Shown here in pieces: positions 1 to 5,815 of a stretch of 8,116 nucleotides of DNA. Position 1 is the first letter of the stretch. Every line of letters begins with the position of its first letter. Source of the DNA: an uncultured Collinsella sp. (GTDB taxonomy: Bacteria; Actinomycetota; Coriobacteriia; Coriobacteriales; Coriobacteriaceae); contig CABRIB010000087.1 of assembly GCA_902470915.1 (NCBI GenBank), forward strand, positions 1 to 8,116. The letters run 5' to 3'. The position numbers and the translations under genes were made by a program. The notes beneath the pieces were generated by a model. The model had not been told where the DNA came from. It saw nothing but the letters and a program-made list of their open reading frames with translations, and did no database searches.

Positions 1-46
1 TACACAAGGAGTATCGTCGGCAGCGTCAGATGTGTATAAGAGACAG
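1..46 (+). other. Synthetic Nextera (P5/i5) sequencing adapter
   Basis: This is library-preparation sequence, not genomic DNA. Positions 1-5 match the end of the P5 flow-cell oligo. Positions 6-13 (AAGGAGTA) match the i5 index S507 as I recall it. Positions 14-27 (TCGTCGGCAGCGTC) are the Nextera read-1 segment. Positions 28-46 (AGATGTGTATAAGAGACAG) are the 19-bp Tn5 mosaic end. Native sequence begins at 47. The same 46 bases occur in reverse complement at the other end of the window. Confidence 0.98.
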
Positions 47-522
47 CCCACAAACTGTTCGCACTCGTGCAGCAGGTCCTCGAGCAGGTCGCCGATGTTC
101 TTGGTAATGGGCTCGGGCTCGGTGTAGCCCGTGCCGCCGGTGCCGGTAAAGGCGTCGAGCGAACGCTCAAAAGCCTTCATAAGCGTAATGTCAAAGTTGA
201 TGCCCAAAATGCCGACGGGCTTGCCCTCATCGTTGCGGATAAAGATGGTCGAGGACTTGAGCAGCTTGCCATCGGCGGTTTTGGTGAGGTACGGCTCGCG
301 GTCGTGCACGTCGGCGGTGCCCTCGTGCATGGATTCAAGCACAATATGGCTGGGGCCGTCACCCAGTTTGCGCCCGCTGACGTGGCCGTTTTCGATCACT
401 ACGATGGAGCGGTCCACGTCCTCGGTCTCCAGGTCGTGGACGACGACTTCGCAGTTGGGGCCAAATTGGAGCGCCAGACCGTGTGCAAGGCGCTTGTAGA
501 ACTCAATCTGTGCGGGGGTCAT
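47..522 (-). CDS. YheO/DauR-type PAS-domain transcriptional regulator, C-terminus cut off
   Basis: This is the N-terminal 158 codons of a probable DNA-binding regulator. The frame is open from the ATG at 522 to the adapter junction at 47, so the stop is off the contig. The start has a clear Shine-Dalgarno (AGGAAGG, 5 bases upstream). The protein begins MTPAQIEFYKRLAHGLALQF. It then shows the hallmarks of the YheO-like PAS_6 domain at about residues 5-118: NCEVVVHDLE, IVVIENGHVSGRKLGD, and LKSSTIFIRNDEGKPVGILG followed by INFDIT. Family members are usually about 220-240 residues with a C-terminal helix-turn-helix (HTH_22). That part is missing here because the contig ends, not because the gene is visibly broken. 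It is divergent from ygeX across a 277-base gap holding paired palindromes, so it likely controls ygeX and itself. The ligand is unknown; an amino acid or purine-breakdown intermediate is a guess. Confidence 0.9.
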
Positions 523-641
523 GGGTGCCTTCCTAAAAATTAGTTTGGGCTCACTGTGCCATAAACCCCACTTGTTCGCAAATAACGAAAGCGTCGCTGT
601 GTTATGTGACCGTTCGGCGGCGAAAAGGTACCGATTACGGC

Positions 642-656
642 AACAAACAATTTGTT
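642..656. promoter_or_regulatory. Candidate operator 1, palindrome AACAAA-N3-TTTGTT
   Basis: AACAAACAATTTGTT is a perfect 6+6 palindrome with a 3-base centre. It lies in the divergent gap between the PAS regulator and ygeX. A second copy with the same arms and the same spacing has its centre 51 bp downstream, about five helical turns. The right half (TTTGTTAG, 651-658) is the exact complement of the left half of the second copy (CTAACAAA, 691-698), giving a half-site near CTAACAAA. It overlaps a possible -35 element of ygeX. The divergent regulator is the obvious candidate to bind, but this is inference. Confidence 0.6.
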
Positions 657-681
657 AGGTTTTCCAATCAAAAAGTGTGAT
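652..681 (+). promoter_or_regulatory. Tentative promoter for ygeX
   Basis: TTGTTA (652-657, 4 of 6 to the -35 consensus) and TGTGAT (676-681, 4 of 6 to the -10 consensus) are separated by 18 bases. This would start transcription near 688 and leave a leader of about 110 bases. The match is modest. The main support is its placement between the two palindromes. Confidence 0.3.
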
Positions 682-692
682 AGAACAGTGCT

Positions 693-707
693 AACAAACT
701 TTTTGTT
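693..707. promoter_or_regulatory. Candidate operator 2, palindrome AACAAA-N3-TTTGTT
   Basis: AACAAACTTTTTGTT repeats the arms and spacing of the palindrome at 642-656. Its symmetry extends outward to C691 and G709. It would fall just downstream of the transcription start implied by the tentative ygeX promoter. Sites at the -35 region and the early transcribed region, on the same helix face, would suit repression or a bridged complex. The binding protein is inferred from proximity only. Confidence 0.6.
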
Positions 708-724
708 TGGCATCCACATAAAAG

Positions 725-753
725 TTCAGCCGTGTGAATGGGATCGGGCTGAA
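725..753 (+). other. Small hairpin in the ygeX leader
   Basis: TTCAGCC (725-731) and GGCTGAA (747-753) form a 7-bp perfect stem with a 15-base loop, about 30 bases before the ygeX Shine-Dalgarno. It has no T-run, so it is not an intrinsic terminator. It could be a leader RNA structure or chance. Confidence 0.3.
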
Positions 754-799
754 ACGCGTATGCGGGGGCCGGCAAGAGAGAACTTAAGGAGTTCACCGT

Positions 800-2014
800 A
801 TGGCCGATAAGATCCAGTGGGCGGGCAACACGATGCCCAAGAGCGATGACAAGCACTTGGGAATCATGAGCCTCGACCACGTGAAGAAGGCCCGCGCCTT
901 CCACCAGTCGTTCCCCCAGTACACCGTCACTCCGCTTGCCCGCCTGGATGGCCAGGCCGCGCGCCTGGGCCTGTCCAACCTGTGCGTTAAGGACGAGAGC
1001 TATCGCTTTGGCCTCAACGCCTTTAAGGTCCTGGGCGGTTCGTTTGCCATGGCCAACTACATTGCCGACGAGACCGGCAAGGACGTTGCCGAGTGCACCT
1101 TCGATTACCTGACCTCCGATCAGCTTGCCAAGGACTTTGGCCAGGCTACCTTCTTTACCGCCACCGACGGCAACCATGGCCGCGGCGTGGCATGGGCTGC
1201 CAACAAGCTGGGCCAGAAGGCCGTCGTGCACATGCCCAAGGGTTCCACCAAGCCCCGCTTTGATAACATCGCCGCCGAGGGCGCCACGGTGACCATCGAA
1301 GAGGTCAACTACGACGAGTGCGTGCGCATGGCCGCCGCCGAGGCCGACGCCTGCGAGCGCGGCGTCATCGTTCAGGATACCGCCTGGGAGGGCTACGAGA
1401 AGATCCCGTCCTGGATCATGGAGGGCTACGGCACCATGGCTTCCGAGGCTGCCGAGCAGCTGCGCGAGATGGCCATCAACCGCCCGACGCACGTCTTTGT
1501 CCAGGCTGGCGTGGGCTCGCTCGCCGGCGCCGTGGTGGGCTACTTCACCAACCTGTATCCCGATAACCCGCCCACCTTCGTCGTGGTCGAGTGCGCGCCT
1601 GCCGCCTGCCTGTACAAGGGCGCTGCCGCCGGCGACGGCGATCCGCGCATCGTGGACGGCGACATGCCCTCCATCATGGCCGGCCTGTGCTGCGGCGAGC
1701 CCAACATCCTGGGCTGGGATATCCTGCGCAACCACACCACCGCCTTCGTGTCCTGCCCCGACTGGGTCACCGCTCGCGGCATGCGCACTCTGGGCGCTCC
1801 CGAGAAGGGCGACCCGCGCGTCATCTCCGGCGAGTCCGGCGCTGTGACCACCGGTCTGGTCGAGACTCTCATGCTCGATCCCGAGTACGCCGAGCTCAAG
1901 GAACTCATCGGCCTGGACAAGACGAGCTCCGTGCTCTGCTTCTCCACCGAGGGCGACACCGATCCGGATCAGTACCGTCGCATCGTCTGGGAGGGCGAGT
2001 ATCCGACCTGCTAG
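800..2014 (+). CDS. dpaL: Diaminopropionate ammonia-lyase
   Basis: This 404-residue cytoplasmic PLP enzyme (ygeX in E. coli, about 398 residues) converts 2,3-diaminopropionate to pyruvate and two ammonia by alpha,beta-elimination. The N-terminal part has the lysine that forms the PLP Schiff base, K76 in RFGLNAFKVLGGSF. Next comes TATDGNHGRG with the likely catalytic D123, and QDTAWEGYEKIP with D194. These correspond to the K77, D120 and D189 that I recall for the E. coli enzyme. A glycine-rich loop (QAGVGSLAG, about 234-242) should hold the cofactor phosphate. The ATG at 800 follows AAGGAG (786-791) by 8 bases. It is first in a plus-strand row with ygeY and ygeW and is divergent from a PAS regulator. 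Its C-ending codon preference suggests strong expression. Substrates such as D-serine are possible side reactions, but the family call is firm. Confidence 0.97.
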   Translation: MADKIQWAGNTMPKSDDKHLGIMSLDHVKKARAFHQSFPQYTVTPLARLDGQAARLGLSNLCVKDESYRFGLNAFKVLGGSFAMANYIADETGKDVAECTFDYLTSDQLAKDFGQATFFTATDGNHGRGVAWAANKLGQKAVVHMPKGSTKPRFDNIAAEGATVTIEEVNYDECVRMAAAEADACERGVIVQDTAWEGYEKIPSWIMEGYGTMASEAAEQLREMAINRPTHVFVQAGVGSLAGAVVGYFTNLYPDNPPTFVVVECAPAACLYKGAAAGDGDPRIVDGDMPSIMAGLCCGEPNILGWDILRNHTTAFVSCPDWVTARGMRTLGAPEKGDPRVISGESGAVTTGLVETLMLDPEYAELKELIGLDKTSSVLCFSTEGDTDPDQYRRIVWEGEYPTC

Positions 2015-2029
2015 CAGACTGACCTGTCC

Positions 2030-2147
2030 GGAGGCAGCCGGAGGACTTTACTCCCTGCTCGGACAGTCCTGCTCGCACGGAGAGCACATTAAGTGCTCTC
2101 CGGCTCGTGCGGAACTCGCGACGGAGCAAAGTCCTCCGTCCGCCTCC
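2030..2147. repeat. 118-bp nested imperfect palindrome between ygeX and ygeY
   Basis: The two halves are near mirror images. GGAGGC (2030-2035) pairs with GCCTCC (2142-2147). CGGAGGACTTT (2039-2049) pairs with AAAGTCCTCCG (2128-2138). CTCC (2051-2054) can pair with GGAG (2123-2126). The tip is a perfect 10-bp stem, CGGAGAGCAC (2078-2087) with GTGCTCTCCG (2093-2102), around an ATTAA loop. An alternative 7-bp stem joins CTGTCCG (2024-2030) to CGGACAG (2060-2066). No T-run follows, so it is not a standard terminator. It could be a dispersed palindromic repeat (REP or MITE-like), an mRNA-stabilising structure, or a leader that tunes ygeY relative to ygeX. Only one copy is visible here, so 'repeat' in the genome-wide sense is unproven. 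Confidence 0.65.
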
Positions 2148-2186
2148 TATGGTTACTTGCTTGTGGGGTGCTCAACCTCACGCCTC

Positions 2187-2216
2187 TTGGCACAAGTGAT
2201 CTATCTGAAATATCTA
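2187..2216 (+). promoter_or_regulatory. Weak candidate promoter upstream of ygeY
   Basis: TTGGCA (2187-2192, 5 of 6 to the -35 consensus) is followed after 18 bases by TATCTA (2211-2216, 3 of 6 to the -10 consensus). A small inverted repeat, TACCT-GT-AGGTA, lies at 2215-2226, at the expected start site. The -10 is poor. Its value is that it would let ygeY be transcribed independently of the long palindrome upstream. Confidence 0.25.
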
Positions 2217-2251
2217 CCTGTAGGTAAACCCTTGTAGAAAGGTTGACTGTT

Positions 2252-3637
2252 ATGACTAAAGAACTCGATTTTGATGCCATTAAGGCTGCGGCTGAGTCTC
2301 ATCGTGCTGATATGACTCGCTTCCTGCGCGCTATGATCTCCCATCCCTCTGAGTCCTGCGAGGAGGGTGAGGTTGTCGCTTGCATCAAGGCCGAGATGGA
2401 GAGCCTTGGCTATGACGAGGTCAAGGTCGACGGCCTGGGCAACGTTATGGGCTTTATGGGCGAGGGCGACAAGATCATCGCCATCGACTCCCACATCGAC
2501 ACCGTCGGCATCGGCAACATCGAGAACTGGGATGCCGATCCCTATGAGGGCTACGAGACCGACGAGATCATCTACGGTCGCGGCGGCTCCGACCAGGAGG
2601 GCGGCATGGCTTCTGCTACCTACGCTGCCAAGATGATGAAGGACATGGGCCTCATCCCCGAGGGCTACAAGATCATGGTCGTCGGCACCGTCCAGGAAGA
2701 GGACTGCGACGGCATGTGCTGGCAGTACATCTACAACAAGGACGGCATTAAGCCCGAGTTCGTCATTTCCACCGAGCCCACCGACGGCGGCATCTATCGT
2801 GGTCACCGCGGCCGCATGGAGATCCGCGTCGACGTTCACGGCACCTCCTGCCACGGCTCCGCTCCCGACCGCGGCGACAACGCCATTTACAAGATGGCCG
2901 ACATCATCGCCGACGTCCGCGCCCTCAACAACAACGGCTGCGACGAGTCGACCGACATCAAGGGCCTCGTCAAGATGCTCGACCCCAAGTACAACCCCGA
3001 GCACTTCGAGGATGCCCGCTTCCTGGGCCGCGGCACCTGCACCGTCAGCCAGATCTTCTACACCAGCCCCAGCCGCTGCGCTGTCGCTGACTCCTGCGCC
3101 ATCTCCATCGACCGTCGCATGACCGCCGGTGAGACCTGGGAATCCTGCCTGGACGAGATCCGTAACCTGCCGGCCGCCAAGAAGTACGGCGACGACGTGA
3201 AGGTCTCCATGTACATGTACGACCGTCCGTCCTGGACCGGCGAGGTCTACGAGACCGAGGCTTACTTCCCCACGTGGATCAACAAGGAGACCGCTCCGCA
3301 CGTCAAGGCCCTCGTCGACGCCCACAAGGCCATGTTCGGTGACGAGCGCATCGGCTGCGAGCCCAGCATGGACAAGCGCACCGGTCGTCCGCTGTGCGAC
3401 AAGTGGACCTTCTCCACGAACTGCGTCTCCATCCAGGGCCGCTACGGCATCCCCTGCGTGGGCTTTGGCCCGGGTGCCGAGTCTCAGGCTCACGCTCCCA
3501 ACGAGGTCACCTACAAGGACGACCTGGTCACCGCTGCCGCCATGTATGTGGCTGCCCTGAACCTCTACGATCCGAGCCAGGCCGATGGCGACGCCACCGT
3601 GTTCCGCGCCGGTCTGACCAACAACAAGATCGATTAG
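2252..3637 (+). CDS. ygeY: YgeY-family M20 metallohydrolase (selenium-metabolism associated)
   Basis: This 461-residue protein belongs to the M20 peptidase/deacylase fold, in the YgeY group that occurs with selenium-dependent hydroxylase genes. Expected two-metal ligands and catalytic residues are in order: H81 and D83 in DSHIDTV, D114 in GRGGSDQEGG, the E149-E150 pair in VQEEDCDG, E175 in STEPTD, and a C-terminal histidine near 414 in ESQAHAPNEV. The central part (about 185-300) should be the dimerisation lid domain. Family knowledge suggests amide or peptide-like bond hydrolysis in the cytoplasm; the real substrate is not established. In this context it may deacylate an intermediate that yields diaminopropionate. 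ATG 2252 is preferred over TTG 2243 because GAAAGG (2237-2242) then sits 9 bases upstream. The first 45 or so codons are richer in T-ending codons than the rest. Confidence 0.93.
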   Translation: MTKELDFDAIKAAAESHRADMTRFLRAMISHPSESCEEGEVVACIKAEMESLGYDEVKVDGLGNVMGFMGEGDKIIAIDSHIDTVGIGNIENWDADPYEGYETDEIIYGRGGSDQEGGMASATYAAKMMKDMGLIPEGYKIMVVGTVQEEDCDGMCWQYIYNKDGIKPEFVISTEPTDGGIYRGHRGRMEIRVDVHGTSCHGSAPDRGDNAIYKMADIIADVRALNNNGCDESTDIKGLVKMLDPKYNPEHFEDARFLGRGTCTVSQIFYTSPSRCAVADSCAISIDRRMTAGETWESCLDEIRNLPAAKKYGDDVKVSMYMYDRPSWTGEVYETEAYFPTWINKETAPHVKALVDAHKAMFGDERIGCEPSMDKRTGRPLCDKWTFSTNCVSIQGRYGIPCVGFGPGAESQAHAPNEVTYKDDLVTAAAMYVAALNLYDPSQADGDATVFRAGLTNNKID

Positions 3638-3659
3638 TCCCATTCCTCGATTTTGTTGA

Positions 3660-3684
3660 GCCGGGGGCCGCTCGCGTCCCCGGC
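3660..3684 (+). other. GC-rich hairpin after ygeY
   Basis: GCCGGGG (3660-3666) pairs perfectly with CCCCGGC (3678-3684) over an 11-base loop, 23 bases after the ygeY stop. A second small pairing (CCCC 3687-3690 with GGGG 3700-3703) follows. No T-run is present, so it is more likely an mRNA 3' structure or attenuator than an intrinsic terminator. I see no gene or convincing promoter in the remaining bases up to the ygeW Shine-Dalgarno. Confidence 0.4.
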
Positions 3685-3838
3685 ACCCCCTGTCGACTTG
3701 GGGCCCGCGGTCGTTATCTCCCATGCTTCCTCGACGGTAGCGGGTCCTCGTCATAGCGCTCTGCATGTTCTAGCCACACGCGCATGCCGGAGCGCATCTA
3801 CTCATTGCGATCGTTTCATCTTTAGAAAGGACATTTCC

Positions 3839-5041
3839 ATGGACGCCAAGTTTACCGAGCTCGTCGAGCAGCTGAACGGCCTCGATTTTAAGGGTATGTA
3901 CGGCAGCGACTTCCTGCACACCTGGGATAAGACCACCGATGAACTCAAGGCGCTCTACATCGTCGCCGACGCCCTGCGCCAGCTGCGCGAGAACAACGTC
4001 TCTCCCAAGATTTTCGACTCGGGTCTGGCCGTCTCCCTATTCCGCGACAACTCCACCCGTACGCGTTTCTCCTTCTCTAAGGCCGCCAACCTGCTCGGCC
4101 TTGAGCTGCAGGACCTGGACGAGAAGAAGTCCCAGATCGCTCACGGCGAGACCGTCCGCGAGACCGCTACCATGATCTCCTTCATGGCCGACGTCATCGG
4201 CATCCGCGACGACATGTACATCGGCAAGGGCGACGCCTACATGGCCGAGGTCTCCGAGTCTGTCCAGCAGGCTTACGAGGACGGCGTTCTGGATCACCGT
4301 CCCACGCTCATCTCCCTGCAGTCCGACTCCGACCACCCCACGCAGTCCTCTGCCGACATGCTCTACCTCATCAACGAGTTTGGCGGCCTTGAGAACCTCA
4401 AGGGCAAGAAGGTTGCCGTCACCTGGGCCTATTCGCCCTCTTACGGCAAGCCGCTGTCCTGCCCGCAGTCGCTGATCAGCCTGCTGCCCCGCTTTGGCAT
4501 GGACGTCACCCTGGCCCACCCCGAGGGCTACGACCTCATGCCCGAGGTCGTTGAGCGCGCCAAGGGCTATGCCGCCGAGTCCGGCACCACCTTTAAGCAG
4601 GTCAACACCATGGCCGAGGCCTTCGAGGGCGCCGACATCGTAATCCCCAAGAGCTGGGCTCCGTTTGCCGCCATGGAGAAGCGCACCAACCTGTACGCCG
4701 AGGGCGACGACGCCGGCATCGCTGCACTCGAGAAGGAGCTGCTCGCTCAGAACGCCACGCATCAGGATTGGTGCTCCACGACCGAGCTCATGGAGAAGAC
4801 CGCCAACGGCCAGGACACCATCTTTATGCATCCGCTGCCCGCCGACATCTCCGGTGTCTCTTGCGAGCACGGCGAGGTCAACGCCGACGTCTTCGACATG
4901 CACCGCGTGGGCATGTACAAGGAGGCCAGCTACAAGCCGTACGCCATCGCAGCCATGATGTTCCTGCAGAAGGTTGCCGATCCCGCCGCTACCCTCAAGG
5001 CCCTCGACGAGCGTAACACCGCCCGTTGGTTCCAGGCCTAA
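3839..5041 (+). CDS. ygeW: YgeW-family transcarbamylase
   Basis: This 400-residue protein belongs to the aspartate/ornithine transcarbamylase superfamily. It matches the knotted YgeW type (E. coli about 396 residues) in length and motifs. The carbamoyl-phosphate loop is FRDNSTRTR (68-76, STRTR at 72-76). DHPTQ is at 165-169, and HPLP (331-334) is the C-terminal signature, as in aspartate transcarbamylase rather than the HCLP of ornithine enzymes. Its physiological substrate is, to my knowledge, not proven. Lying next to dpaL, it may run in the catabolic direction, splitting a ureido compound into carbamoyl phosphate and a diaminopropionate-like amine. No carbamate kinase is in the window to harvest ATP. 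ATG 3839 follows AAAGGA (3826-3831) by 7 bases. The frame is open upstream to 3653, but that stretch has no fitting ribosome site or family similarity. A terminator lies 24 bases after the stop. Confidence 0.94.
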   Translation: MDAKFTELVEQLNGLDFKGMYGSDFLHTWDKTTDELKALYIVADALRQLRENNVSPKIFDSGLAVSLFRDNSTRTRFSFSKAANLLGLELQDLDEKKSQIAHGETVRETATMISFMADVIGIRDDMYIGKGDAYMAEVSESVQQAYEDGVLDHRPTLISLQSDSDHPTQSSADMLYLINEFGGLENLKGKKVAVTWAYSPSYGKPLSCPQSLISLLPRFGMDVTLAHPEGYDLMPEVVERAKGYAAESGTTFKQVNTMAEAFEGADIVIPKSWAPFAAMEKRTNLYAEGDDAGIAALEKELLAQNATHQDWCSTTELMEKTANGQDTIFMHPLPADISGVSCEHGEVNADVFDMHRVGMYKEASYKPYAIAAMMFLQKVADPAATLKALDERNTARWFQA

Positions 5042-5064
5042 AGCTGGGTTGAGGTAAGCCATGT

Positions 5065-5103
5065 AAAGGGGGCGCTCTGCCAACCGGCGGGGTGCCCCTT
5101 TTT
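5065..5103 (+). terminator. Rho-independent terminator after ygeW
   Basis: Folding by hand gives a nearly unbroken 17-bp stem from 5065-5081 to 5086-5102, with a few G-U pairs and an AACC tetraloop (5082-5085). Its 3' side ends in five T residues (5099-5103). The base is A/T-paired and the middle is GC-rich, as in classic intrinsic terminators. It lies 24 bases past the ygeW stop and separates the ygeX-ygeY-ygeW group from mocA-hyuA. Confidence 0.85.
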
Positions 5104-5164
5104 GCATCGTGGGCGTGCGGGATAAGCGCTTTCGATGTAGATGCCCCGCGACGCGAGTTATGGG

Positions 5165-5170
5165 TACGAT
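5165..5170 (+). promoter_or_regulatory. Possible -10 element for mocA-hyuA
   Basis: TACGAT matches four of six bases of the -10 consensus and lies 22 bases before the mocA start. I see no good -35 at normal spacing, and the leader would be very short. The reason to look here is that the terminator ending at 5103 implies a new promoter for mocA somewhere in 5104-5180. Confidence 0.2.
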
Positions 5171-5191
5171 GGTTTCAGGGGAGGTATCGCC

Positions 5192-5806
5192 ATGAAACTT
5201 GGTTGCGTCATTATGGCTTCGGGCGAGGGCAAGCGATTTGGCTCTAACAAGATGCTCGCCGATATCTATGGCGAGCCGCTGATTGCCCGGACCATTGATT
5301 CGGTTCCCCGGGGCTTTGACGTTGTGGTTTCGACGCGTTGGCCCGAGGTCGCTCAGATTTGTGATGACAAGCATTGTCCGTGCGTGCTGCACGATGGCGA
5401 GCTGCGCAGCGAAAGCGTCCGTGCGGGCCTTTCGTGGGGAGTCGAACGCAACTGGAAAGGTTGCCTCTTTTTGCCGGGCGACCAGCCGCTCGTGAGTTCG
5501 GATTCTTTTGAGGCTATGGTTCGTGCATTTGACGAGCGTGGCCGCAAGCATCCGGTGCGTCTTGCGTGCAACGGTGAGCCTTCGAGCCCGGTGCTCTTTC
5601 CGGCGGAACTGTTCGATGCACTTATGTGTCTTGAGGGTAAGGACGGCGGCGGTTCGATCCTCAAGGACCGTACCGACGTGGTGCTGGTCGAGGCGCGTGC
5701 CTACGAGCTGTGGGACGTCGATACCGTCAAGGGACAGCGACGCATAACGGAGCATATCGCCGCCTGCTCGTATTTTGATCGCGTGGCCAACTGCATCAAT
5801 CAATAA
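5192..5806 (+). CDS. mocA: Molybdenum cofactor cytidylyltransferase, MocA/YgfJ family
   Basis: This 204-residue protein (E. coli MocA about 192) is a nucleotidyltransferase expected to join CMP to molybdopterin, giving the cytosine dinucleotide cofactor of molybdenum hydroxylases. The N-terminus carries the NTP-binding signature MASGEGKRFGSNKML (about residues 9-23). FLPGDQPLVS (about 93-102) is the family's metal/NTP-binding GDQP loop. PSSPVLFP and LEGKDGGGSILKD (about 130-165) match the substrate-binding region. ATG 5192 follows AGGGGAGG (5177-5184) by 7 bases, and homology begins right there, so an upstream in-frame start at 5141 is unlikely. The stop at 5804-5806 forms part of the Shine-Dalgarno of the next gene, so the two are probably coupled. 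Codon use is less C-biased than in ygeXYW. A related NTP transferase with another base preference cannot be excluded. Confidence 0.88.
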   Translation: MKLGCVIMASGEGKRFGSNKMLADIYGEPLIARTIDSVPRGFDVVVSTRWPEVAQICDDKHCPCVLHDGELRSESVRAGLSWGVERNWKGCLFLPGDQPLVSSDSFEAMVRAFDERGRKHPVRLACNGEPSSPVLFPAELFDALMCLEGKDGGGSILKDRTDVVLVEARAYELWDVDTVKGQRRITEHIAACSYFDRVANCINQ

Positions 5807-5815
5807 GGAGCAATT

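Noticed and set aside
67..543. 158-codon open frame on the plus strand
   Set aside because: It is the shadow of the truncated PAS regulator on the minus strand, whose translation matches the YheO family.
668..1735. 355-codon open frame on the minus strand
   Set aside because: It is antisense to dpaL. The dpaL frame has all catalytic motifs and a good Shine-Dalgarno; this one has neither.
2243..2251. TTG start for YgeY three codons upstream
   Set aside because: GAAAGG would directly abut the TTG. ATG 2252 has proper spacing.
3660..3684. Intrinsic terminator after ygeY
   Set aside because: The stem is followed by GC-rich sequence with no T-run, so only a hairpin is reported.
2201..3766. 521-codon open frame on the minus strand
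   Set aside because: It is antisense to ygeY, with low-complexity Val/Asp/Gly/Ala composition and no recognisable motif.
3653..3838. N-terminal extension of YgeW by 62 codons
   Set aside because: The frame is open, but the Shine-Dalgarno AAAGGA and family homology both support ATG 3839. The extension covers a GC-rich hairpin and ordinary intergenic sequence.
5141..5191. N-terminal extension of MocA by 17 codons
   Set aside because: The strong ribosome site AGGGGAGG and the family's usual MKLGC-like start both point to ATG 5192.
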